Positions 51,914-58,615 of a stretch of DNA of 58,615 nucleotides are shown here, one piece after another. The position numbers and the translations under genes are program-made. Under the pieces are notes generated by a model. It did no database searches. It was given only the letters and a program-made list of their open reading frames with translations, and had not been told where the DNA came from. Every line of letters starts with the position of its first letter. The first letter of the stretch is position 1. Origin of the DNA: Puniceicoccaceae bacterium K14 (lineage in GTDB: Bacteria; Verrucomicrobiota; Verrucomicrobiia; Opitutales; Opitutaceae); assembly GCA_022538095.1 (NCBI GenBank), contig JAKYXN010000036.1, positions 1-58,615 on the forward strand, in the 5' to 3' direction.

Positions 51914-54214
51914 TTACAGTCCAAGCTTGCCGAATGCGTCACCGAGATCGTTCAAGGTTTGTTTGCCGCGCCTAGTGTTGCTATTGCTATTGTTGTTTCC
52001 TCGTTGGCGATCGTTTCGACGGGGAGGCCGACTACTAGCTTGTGGTGATTTCTGTTTGGCAGCGTGTCCTACTTCGGGGGCGCTTTTCATTGAAAGAGCG
52101 ATTCGCTTTCGGGGGATGTCGACCTCCGTTACCGTGACCTGTACCTTTTTTCCTACTTTTGCGTGATCGTTGGCATCTTTGACGAAAGTGTCTGCCAGTT
52201 GACTGATGTGAACCAATCCATCTTGGTGTACACCGACGTCTACGAAGGCTCCAAAAGCAGTGACATTTGTAATGACGCCAGGGAGACGCATGCCTTCGCG
52301 GAGATCTGATATCTCGTTAACTCCCTCTTGGAAGCTCATGGCTTCGAATTGTTTACGAGGATCGCGGCCTGGCTTTGAGAGTTCCTGTAGAATATCCTTA
52401 AGAGTTGGGAGTCCGACTTCTTCTGAAGTATAATTCTCAAGCTTGATTTTGTCGCGAATTGCGGCGCTAATCATAAGCTCTTTGACGCTCGTACCGAGGT
52501 CTTTGGCCATTTGTTCAACGAGCTCGTAGCGTTCCGGGTGGACAGCGCTCGCGTCTAGTGGGTTATCCGCATCTCGGATACGAAGGAAACCTGCGGCTTG
52601 TTCGTAGGCTTTGGGGCCAATGCCTGGGACTTTGAGGATTTCGTCGCGAGAGCTGAAAGCTCCTTTTGACTCGCGTTGCGTGACGATTGCTCCAGCTAGG
52701 CGGCTGTTGAGTCCGGATACGTATGAGAGGAGTTGTTTGCTTGCAGTGTTGATTTCAACCCCTACGCCGTTTACACAACTAAGGACTACGTCGTCGAGGG
52801 ACTCTTTGAGCTTTCGCTGATCAACGTCGTGTTGATATTGGCCGACTCCGATTGACTTAGGGTCGAGTTTTACTAATTCGGCGAGTGGATCCATGAGTCT
52901 TCGACCAATGGATACGGCTCCCCGCACTGTGATGTCTTTATCAGGGAATTCTTCCCGAGCGACTTCTGATGCGGAGTAGATTGATGCACCGCTTTCATTT
53001 ACGGATACAATCGAAATGCTTTTAGGTAAGCCTATTTTTCGACAGAAGGCTTCAGTTTCGCGGCTTGCTGTTCCGTTGCCAATGGCGATTGCGGATACGT
53101 CAAATTTCTTTACGATGCTTTGTAGCGCATGGGCTGCTTCTTCTCGTTGTCGGTCTCCAAGTGTTGGGTAAATGACGGCATCAAAGAGAAGTTTTCCCTG
53201 AGGATCGAGACAGACGAGTTTGCATCCTGTGCGAAATCCTGGATCGATTGCGATAACCGGCTTTTGGCCGAGGGCGGGAGCCAAAAGAAGCTCACGTAAG
53301 TTAGAGCTGAATACGTTTATTGCCTCTTTGTCGGCTCGCTTTTTGAGATCGAGTCGACCGGCGGTTTCCATGGATATGGAGAGGAGGCGTTTGAAGCTAT
53401 CCTTGGCGGCCAGCTTGACTTGCTCGGATGCCGGAGTGTTGCCGCGGACGAAGCGCTTTTCTAGTTTGTTTAGGGCTATGTCTTCGTCTGGTCGAACTGA
53501 CATGGTAAGTGCCATTTCGTTTTCACCTCGGCGAATTGCTAAGATGCGATGGGATGGCGCTTGGGCAGCAGGTTCGCTCCACTCGAAGTAGTCGCGATAC
53601 TTTGCACCCTCATCTTCTTTTCCAGTCATCACTTTGGATGTGAGAGTTGAATTTTTTAGGTAGTATTCGCGGAGCTCTGCACGAGCTTCCGCATCGTCGT
53701 TTATCCACTCAGCGATAATGTCACGAGCACCGGCGAGAGCTTCCTCGGCGTTGGTTACTTCCTTCTCAGCGTCGACAAAGGCTTCTGCTTCTTGGGCGGG
53801 ATTGAACTGCGATTCTTGTTCCTCGAAAATTTTGTTTGCGAGAGGTTCGAGGCCTTTCTCGCGAGCGATCATTGCTTTTGTGCGTCGCTTGGGTTTGTAA
53901 GGCAGGTAAATGTCCTCCAGTTTTGTTAGGGAGGTAGCCACGCTTAATTTTTTTGAAAGTTCCTCGGTGAGCAATTTACGCTCTTCCAGAGATTTTAGAA
54001 TAGACCCTCTTCGATCTTCGATTGCTTTCAGTTGAGCGAGGCGATCACGAATTTGAGTGATTGCGACTTCATCAAGACCCCCGGTGGCTTCTTTTCTGTA
54101 TCGAGCGATAAACGGTACAGTGCCACCTTCGGCGAGTAATTTGACAGTTGCTGATGCTTGCGACGGCTGGAGTTTGAGCTCTTCGCAAAGAGTTGGGAGG
54201 AAGTTTTCAGACAT
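51914..54214 (-). CDS. tex: Tex-family transcription accessory protein with S1 domain
   Basis: 766 residues from ATG 54214 (MSENFLPTLCEELKLQPSQA); the frame extends to 54271. Helical N-terminal region (FIARYRKEATGGLDE), YqgF/RuvX-like RNase H fold (VIAIDPGFRTGCKLVCLD), helix-hairpin-helix motifs (LKVPGIGPKAYEQAAGFLRI) and an S1 RNA-binding domain (GVITNVTAFGAFVDVGVHQD). The tail after S1 is basic and Asn/Arg-rich. Tex binds RNA and affects transcription and toxin expression in several bacteria. Normal length. Confidence 0.95.
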   Translation of the reverse strand: MSENFLPTLCEELKLQPSQASATVKLLAEGGTVPFIARYRKEATGGLDEVAITQIRDRLAQLKAIEDRRGSILKSLEERKLLTEELSKKLSVATSLTKLEDIYLPYKPKRRTKAMIAREKGLEPLANKIFEEQESQFNPAQEAEAFVDAEKEVTNAEEALAGARDIIAEWINDDAEARAELREYYLKNSTLTSKVMTGKEDEGAKYRDYFEWSEPAAQAPSHRILAIRRGENEMALTMSVRPDEDIALNKLEKRFVRGNTPASEQVKLAAKDSFKRLLSISMETAGRLDLKKRADKEAINVFSSNLRELLLAPALGQKPVIAIDPGFRTGCKLVCLDPQGKLLFDAVIYPTLGDRQREEAAHALQSIVKKFDVSAIAIGNGTASRETEAFCRKIGLPKSISIVSVNESGASIYSASEVAREEFPDKDITVRGAVSIGRRLMDPLAELVKLDPKSIGVGQYQHDVDQRKLKESLDDVVLSCVNGVGVEINTASKQLLSYVSGLNSRLAGAIVTQRESKGAFSSRDEILKVPGIGPKAYEQAAGFLRIRDADNPLDASAVHPERYELVEQMAKDLGTSVKELMISAAIRDKIKLENYTSEEVGLPTLKDILQELSKPGRDPRKQFEAMSFQEGVNEISDLREGMRLPGVITNVTAFGAFVDVGVHQDGLVHISQLADTFVKDANDHAKVGKKVQVTVTEVDIPRKRIALSMKSAPEVGHAAKQKSPQASSRPPRRNDRQRGNNNSNSNTRRGKQTLNDLGDAFGKLGL

Positions 54215-54300
54215 AAAGTGCGTTGCTTTGGAAAAAGTCGGGGACAATGCCGAGCTTGTGACCAATGGCAAGAGCCTTTGTTCTGTGAAAGTTCGTCCTG

Positions 54301-54519
54301 CTACTTGTCTTTTTCTTCGCCGTCTGGAATGACAGCTTTGCCGACACCCGTTGCTACTTTGCCAGTCGTTTTAGCTGCTTTGCCTGTTGTTTTTACTGCT
54401 GTGGTGGTGGCTCCAACGGCGGTGGATGTCACATTGTACACGGCACAAGACGAAAGTGAGAAGCTGGCGAGGAGGATGGCGGGAAGGAGTAAACGCTTAA
54501 ATGTGGGTGATTTTTTCAT
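54301..54519 (-). CDS. Small lipoprotein with KTTGK repeats
   Basis: 72 residues from ATG 54519 (MKKSPTFKRLLLPAILLASF). Lipobox LSSC places Cys25 at the mature N-terminus. The mature part is a Thr/Ala/Gly/Lys low-complexity segment with repeated units (AVKTTGK, AAKTTGK, VATGVGK). No family is recognised; it resembles small envelope lipoproteins of the SlyB/osmotic type only in composition. It lies close to the start of tex on the same strand. Confidence 0.7.
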   Translation of the reverse strand: MKKSPTFKRLLLPAILLASFSLSSCAVYNVTSTAVGATTTAVKTTGKAAKTTGKVATGVGKAVIPDGEEKDK

Positions 54520-54646
54520 AATCATTATTTGAAGAGTTAATAGATGGGAGAAATCGGCATTTGTTTCCCGGGATTTAACGAGGTGTGTCTTGTGTTACAC
54601 GAAAAATTAGCCTAGCGGTAGTGCTTAATCGATAAGAATTTTTATC

Positions 54647-55873
54647 ATGAGCGTTAAAAAAGTAGGTATCTTAACGGCAGGAGGCTTAGCTCCTTGTCTT
54701 TCTTCAGCTATCGGTGGATTGATCGAGCGTTACACTGAGATCGCACCAGATGTAGAGATTATTTGTTATAAGAGTGGTTACTGGGGCTTACTGAAAGGTA
54801 TAAGCTTCCCGGTGACACCTGAGGTTCGTAAAAACGCGAGCGTTTTGCATCGTTATGGCGGCAGCCCAGTCGGTAACTCTCGCGTGAAATTGACCAATGT
54901 TAAGGACTGCGTAAAGCGCGGTTTGGTAAAAGAGGGTGAAGACCCACAGAAAGTGGCTGCCGACCAATTGGTAAAAGATGGTGTGGACGTGCTTCACACA
55001 ATCGGTGGTGACGACACGAATACAGCGGCTGCGGACTTGGCGAAGTATTTGAGTGAGAATGATTACGGCTTGCAGGTCGTAGGTCTGCCAAAGACGATCG
55101 ATAACGACGTGTACCCAATCAAGCAATCCTTGGGAGCTTATACGGCGGCGGAGCATGGGGCAAACTACTTCGCTAACGTAGTCGCGGAACACAATTCGAG
55201 CCCTAGAATGCTCATTATCCACGAAATTATGGGGCGTCACTGTGGCTGGTTGGCCGCTGCAACCGCTAAGGAGTACCACGAACGTTTAAAGCGCCAAAAT
55301 TGGTTGCCAGAGATTGGGTTGAGCAGGGAGCGGCACGAAGTGCACGCGGTATTCGTACCAGAGCTGGAAATCGACTTAGATAAAGAGGCGCAGCGTTTGG
55401 TTAAGGTAATGGATGAGCATGACAATGTGAACATTTTCCTAAGCGAAGGTGCAGGCGTAGACGCAATTGTAGCCCAAAAAATCGCAGCGGGCGAAGAAAT
55501 TGTGCGTGATGCGTTTGGTCACGTTCAATTGGATTTTATCAATCCGGGGCAATATTTTGCAAAGCAGTTTGCTTCCAAGATTGGTGCGGAAAAGGTGATG
55601 GTCCAGAAGAGTGGATACTATTCACGTGCGGCTTCGGCGAATCCTAAGGATCTTAATTTGATAAAGTCGTGCACGGACAAAGCTGTTGAAGCAGCTTTGG
55701 CAGGTGAAAGTGGCTTAATTGGTCACGATGAAGACAATCGGGATATTTTGCGTGCCTGCGAGTTCGACCGAGTTGCAGGAGGCAAGCCCTTCGACGTAGA
55801 TCAAGAGTGGTTTGATACACTTCTAGCCGAAATCGGCCAGGAAAAGGGGCCAAAAGCGGAAGTCTCTCATTAG
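54647..55873 (+). CDS. pfp: Pyrophosphate-dependent 6-phosphofructokinase
   Basis: 408 residues. The substrate-defining motif GGDDT (120-124) has Asp at the second acidic site, which excludes ATP in this family, and PKTIDND (148-154) has the PPi-type Lys. The fructose-6-phosphate-binding MGRHCGWLAA segment is near 205. The enzyme makes fructose-1,6-bisphosphate reversibly from PPi, so it can run glycolysis or gluconeogenesis. It stands alone with a strong terminator. Confidence 0.93.
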   Translation: MSVKKVGILTAGGLAPCLSSAIGGLIERYTEIAPDVEIICYKSGYWGLLKGISFPVTPEVRKNASVLHRYGGSPVGNSRVKLTNVKDCVKRGLVKEGEDPQKVAADQLVKDGVDVLHTIGGDDTNTAAADLAKYLSENDYGLQVVGLPKTIDNDVYPIKQSLGAYTAAEHGANYFANVVAEHNSSPRMLIIHEIMGRHCGWLAAATAKEYHERLKRQNWLPEIGLSRERHEVHAVFVPELEIDLDKEAQRLVKVMDEHDNVNIFLSEGAGVDAIVAQKIAAGEEIVRDAFGHVQLDFINPGQYFAKQFASKIGAEKVMVQKSGYYSRAASANPKDLNLIKSCTDKAVEAALAGESGLIGHDEDNRDILRACEFDRVAGGKPFDVDQEWFDTLLAEIGQEKGPKAEVSH

Positions 55874-55897
55874 AACTTTTGATCATCTGAACTTTGG

Positions 55898-55929
55898 GGC
55901 GGAAGCATTTATAGGCTTCCGCCTTTTTT
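55898..55929 (+). terminator. Intrinsic terminator after pfp
   Basis: GGCGGAAGC (55898-55906) pairs with GCTTCCGCC (55915-55923), followed by six T. Confidence 0.9.
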
Positions 55930-56214
55930 GTTTTTCTGTGTGAATACGGAGAGTTGAAGTCTGAGTCGTCGCGAAGGGTATGCCGTTAGGTGTTGATGAT
56001 TATGAGCTAGTAAGGGGCAAATATGTGGATTTGAGCTAATATTTAACATTTTTGCGCTCTTTTTGTTCTCGCAAATTGGATGTAAGCGCAGGACTGTGTC
56101 TACTTGTTTTACAGAGCTGCCCGTTAGGGTAGTTCGAGGTGCATTCCAGTTGTAACGTCACTGATAGAATCTGCCTTGTTTAAAATTCGACGACGTTGCA
56201 AAATTAGTTAAGTA
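55930..56214. other. Leader/promoter region of the RRM protein gene
   Basis: Almost 300 bases with no gene between the pfp terminator and the RRM start. Long leaders are common for cold-induced RRM and Csp genes, but I see no diagnostic element. TAGAAT at 56165-56170 is a possible -10 without a clear -35. Confidence 0.4.
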
Positions 56215-56652
56215 ATGGAAATATACGTAGGAAATATCTCTTTCGGCGCGTCCGAAGGAGATCTGCAGGATGCTTTCGAGCAATTCGGCGTGGTATCTCA
56301 GCTCAAAATCATCACTGATCGCGAAACAGGACGTTCACGTGGTTTTGGTTTCGTCACAATGGACAATGCTGAGGAAGGAAAAGCGGCTATCGAAGCTTTG
56401 AATGGTCAGGAACTCGATGGGCGTCAGCTATCAGTTCGTGAAGCAACCCCTCGCGCTCCTCGCGAAGGCGGCGGCGGAGGCGGTTTCCGAGGAGGTCCTC
56501 GCCAAGGTGGCGGCGGAGGTGGTTACCGCGGAGGTGGAGATGATCGTCGTGGTGGCGGAGGTGGCGGTGGAAACCGTGATCGCCGTGGTGGCGGAGGTGG
56601 CGGTGGCCGCGGAAGAGATCGCCGTGGCGGTGGCTACGAAGACGGATTCTAA
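56215..56652 (+). CDS. Glycine-rich RRM RNA-binding protein
   Basis: 145 residues. A full RRM at 1-80 with RNP2 (IYVGNI) and RNP1 (RGFGFVTM) motifs, then a tail of about 60 residues of Gly/Arg repeats (GGGGGG, DRRGGG units) as in cyanobacterial Rbp and plant cold-responsive proteins. It binds single-stranded RNA and is usually cold- or stress-induced. The tail coding region (56466-56635) is a GGC/CGT-rich repeat and prone to slippage. The gene is monocistronic. Confidence 0.95.
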   Translation: MEIYVGNISFGASEGDLQDAFEQFGVVSQLKIITDRETGRSRGFGFVTMDNAEEGKAAIEALNGQELDGRQLSVREATPRAPREGGGGGGFRGGPRQGGGGGGYRGGGDDRRGGGGGGGNRDRRGGGGGGGRGRDRRGGGYEDGF

Positions 56653-56679
56653 GCCTTAGCTAAATTTAGAATTTCGAAA

Positions 56680-56709
56680 AGTCTCACCTTTGAAGGTGAG
56701 GCTTTTTTT
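56680..56709 (+). terminator. Intrinsic terminator after the RRM gene
   Basis: AGTCTCACCT pairs with AGGTGAGGCT (one G-T) around TTGA, followed by a T-run. Confidence 0.9.
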
Positions 56710-56777
56710 GTGCAGATGTTTCAGGAGAAATCATTTGTGTTCGTAGGAAAGCATTCCTTTGCTTCAGAAAGATTTTG

Positions 56778-57632
56778 ATGTTTAAGTGCTTATTACTGAT
56801 TTTGGGCGTTTTTTGTTGCTCTACCGCCGTTATATTATTGAAGGCAGCAGAAACGGCTCCATTGCTCGTCGCAGCTTATCGACTACTTCTTGCCTCAGTT
56901 TTTCTTAGCCCGTTCTTTTTGAGAGATTATAAGCGGCACGGAGCTGAGGTTGATTGGAAGAAGTGTTACACTTTCATTCTTCCAGCTCTTTTTTTGAGTT
57001 TCCACTTCGTGACGTGGGCTTGGGGAGCTCGCCTGACTGCGGTTTCCAATGCCTCGTTGATTATCAATTTGGCCCCTGTAGTAATGCCGTTTGCTGCCTA
57101 TGCTATTGTGCGCGAGCGAATTTCTGTAAAAGAAGCTCTTGGTACTCTCTTGGCGGTTTGTGGAGTTGTGATTTTGTCCTGGAGTGATTTTAGGATGGGC
57201 GGAGGTAATCTTTTTGGAAATGGCGTCTGTTTTGTATCTATGGTGGGATTTACAGGGTATCTCGCATTTGGGCTCAAGGGGGCACGATTGCCCACTGTGT
57301 GGCTTTATATTGTTCCTGTGTATGCCATTGCTGGGGTGATGTGTTTGGCTGTTTCACTTGTCGCCTTGGAGTCCGTTTTGGTGCCGAATCCGCAGGAGCT
57401 TCTTAGGATTGTGGTAATTGCAATCGTTCCTACGGTAATAGGACATTCGATCCTTAATTATAGCCTGAAGTCCCTGAAAGGTCAGGTGGTTTCCGTGGTC
57501 AATTTGCACCAGTTTGTATTTGCGACAACTATTGGTTTTTTCGTTTTTGGAGAGCTGCCGCCCTCGATTTTCGCAGTCGCAGCTCTCTTGTGTTCAATCG
57601 GTGGTGTGATCGTAGTCCGAGAGTCGCGGTAG
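56778..57632 (+). CDS. EamA/DMT-family transporter
   Basis: 284 residues from ATG 56778; the frame also opens at TTG 56775. Ten membrane helices in two EamA repeats. First repeat: STAVILLKAAETAPLLVAAYRLLLAS and SNASLIINLAPVVMPFAAY. Second repeat: NYSLKSLKGQVVSVVNLHQFVFATTIGF. Family members export amino acids or related metabolites, or take up small compounds; the substrate is unknown. It stands alone. Confidence 0.9.
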   Translation: MFKCLLLILGVFCCSTAVILLKAAETAPLLVAAYRLLLASVFLSPFFLRDYKRHGAEVDWKKCYTFILPALFLSFHFVTWAWGARLTAVSNASLIINLAPVVMPFAAYAIVRERISVKEALGTLLAVCGVVILSWSDFRMGGGNLFGNGVCFVSMVGFTGYLAFGLKGARLPTVWLYIVPVYAIAGVMCLAVSLVALESVLVPNPQELLRIVVIAIVPTVIGHSILNYSLKSLKGQVVSVVNLHQFVFATTIGFFVFGELPPSIFAVAALLCSIGGVIVVRESR

Positions 57633-58374
57633 GTTGGCAATCTAGGGACTTGTCGCTAATTCTTTGAATGATAAGTCATTCCCCTCGAGCTTAGGCATTA
57701 GGGTGATTAATTCTTATTCCTTTTTCGGCATTGTTTATGCTTTAAATAATAATGAACTCGAAATGAATTCAAGCAACGCTCCAAGAAAGATCCTTAGGCG
57801 CCTTGAATTAGGCCAATTTGACTGGGAAATAGGAGGAATTACTAGTGCATTTTCTGCTTAGATGCAGATCTCGTGCAAGCAAATCACTGGAATTGGCTTT
57901 GTTCAAAATCTTGTAAAAAACGTTGATTACCAGGGTGTTCAATTTTATGTTTTTTTATATTGACATGATTCTGTTGTCTGGAATCACGAAATTTTCTTCG
58001 TGAATTCGCGGTCTGGATAAAAAAAAGTGACTTTTTTTGAACCTGAAAGAAATACCTAGTGCCGTGGGAGCAATTTTGGCGTTCGTGATAAATCACTAAT
58101 TATGTACGGCATTTCGCAAACTGTTGTTCGAAGGGCGTTTGTGGAGAAAATCAACCTGATTATTCTATAGGGGAAAACATTATGCGATATGGAGGATAGG
58201 ATTATTAAAATCGACCTAATTTAGGGTCTATGCCCCTTGTGTTGAGTACTGCTGCTCATTTTTTTTGTGGAAACGGGTTAACTGTTACCGAGACTTATCG
58301 ATAACTAAGGTGGAAGTAGTCACCAGTGATTTTCGAATTTCTCAAACACGCTATTTTTTCTGAACCCTCTTCTA
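57633..58374. other. Long AT-rich intergenic region
   Basis: 742 bases without a supported gene. A 65-residue frame at 57664-57861 and a minus-strand frame at 57884-58096 have no RBS, no family resemblance and no signal. It contains a CACGAA-N6-TTCGTG dyad (57985-58002), several A/T runs, and presumably the promoter of the gene at 58375. TTGACA at 57960-57965 lacks a clear -10. Confidence 0.5.
57985..58002. promoter_or_regulatory. Dyad CACGAA-N6-TTCGTG, third ACGAA-N6-TTCGT site
   Basis: CACGAA-ATTTTC-TTCGTG has the same half-sites and spacing as the two dyads in the mirrored promoter at 36.3 kb. No T-run follows, so it is not a typical terminator. Confidence 0.55.
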
Positions 58375-58615
58375 ATGAGAGCCATATATTACATATTACC
58401 TATTCTTCTTATATTAAACATAGCTCCCCGCTTAACTTTTGGTTCTGAAATTATAGTGGGCTCACGCTCGGATAATGAGGTTCGCGACAACTCCCAAGTG
58501 AGTTGGAGTGGCGGGAGCACCTACCGAGCGGGGGGAGTGTCCTCGGGTCGCGACGGAGCGATCGTGATCGGCTTCAAGCTTCCCGCGCTTTCCTCCGGCG
58601 AGAGCGTAACTGGCG
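58375..58615 (+). CDS. Exported protein, N-terminal part only (window edge)
   Basis: The first 80 codons (MRAIYYILPILLILNIAPRL start) give a signal peptide cleaved near LTFGS, then a beta-rich segment with YRAGGVSSGRDGAIVIGFKL and PALSSGESVTG. That pattern is common at the start of Verrucomicrobia exported proteins with jelly-roll or PEP-CTERM-type modules; naming it is inference. Base composition shifts from AT-rich in the first 35 codons to strongly GC-rich from about 58490. The gene runs off the window. Confidence 0.65.
   Translation, partial: MRAIYYILPILLILNIAPRLTFGSEIIVGSRSDNEVRDNSQVSWSGGSTYRAGGVSSGRDGAIVIGFKLPALSSGESVTG

Noticed and set aside
56466-56635. Possible tandem DNA repeat or mobile element
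   Set aside because: It is the Gly/Arg-rich tail of the RRM protein, explained by coding.
57664-57861. 65-residue frame after the EamA gene
   Set aside because: TTG start, no RBS, no domain pattern; composition looks random.
57884-58096. 70-residue minus-strand frame
   Set aside because: Lies across AT-rich spacer and the CACGAA dyad, with a basic chance-like sequence.
1-58615. CRISPR array, tRNA, rRNA or intact insertion sequence
   Set aside because: I looked for regular direct repeats, cloverleaf-like stretches and transposase frames in the gaps and found none; small RNAs without strong signals could be missed.

Overview
The window reads like a piece of chromosome from a marine Verrucomicrobiota bacterium, most likely an Opitutae/Puniceicoccales relative. 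This is inference from gene content: FecR-type sigma/anti-sigma control of a large TonB-dependent receptor with an N-terminal STN module, secreted carbohydrate-binding proteins with thrombospondin type 3 repeats, a Verrucomicrobia-style C-terminal domain, sodium bioenergetics genes (Mrp antiporter, SbtA), PPi-dependent phosphofructokinase and tandem DUF3857/transglutaminase proteins. Few genes have a clear Shine-Dalgarno sequence. I saw no rRNA, tRNA, CRISPR array or intact insertion sequence.

Layout. 1-13 kb is a glycan-use region: a CBM6/F5-8C secreted protein whose 5' end looks broken, a frameshifted GHL6-type glycoside hydrolase, a GH141-like beta-helix protein with a PDZ tail, then an ECF sigma factor, FecR, an orphan STN lipoprotein and the TonB receptor. 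13-28 kb is mixed housekeeping and transport: Na/Pi cotransporter, SLC12-type transporter, diflavin reductase, RND/MMPL exporter, GAF histidine kinase, a CTP-synthase-like amidotransferase domain and a zinc-ribbon membrane protein. 28-37.4 kb is a sodium/stress block: Zn-peptidase, SbtA, MrpGFEDC, fused MrpAB and a tandem universal stress protein on the minus strand. It faces a small basic protein, a ribosome-hibernation-factor-like protein and a winged-helix regulator on the plus strand.

37.4-41.7 kb is a three-gene sensory module (hybrid kinase, porin, PstS-like periplasmic protein), flanked by an intact and a decayed copy of the regulator's 3' end. 42-46.5 kb holds a DUF2007 protein and two DUF3857/transglutaminase-like proteins, one of which has lost its catalytic triad. 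46.7-57.6 kb is mostly conserved housekeeping: MiaB, Gmk, an ECF sigma/anti-sigma pair, DUF3465, Tex, PFP, an RRM glycine-rich protein and an EamA transporter. The window ends inside a new secreted-protein gene.

The most striking signal is at 36255-36378. A perfect 33-bp inverted repeat gives the two divergent genes the same leader up to and including the ATG. It encloses two ACGAA-N6-TTCGT dyads, and a third dyad of this type lies at 57985-58002. The small protein at 36375 has a paralogue at 27718, defining what may be an undescribed small basic protein family linked to a ribosome hibernation factor. Two gene fossils (4938-5075 and 41969-42007) show that the region has been rearranged.
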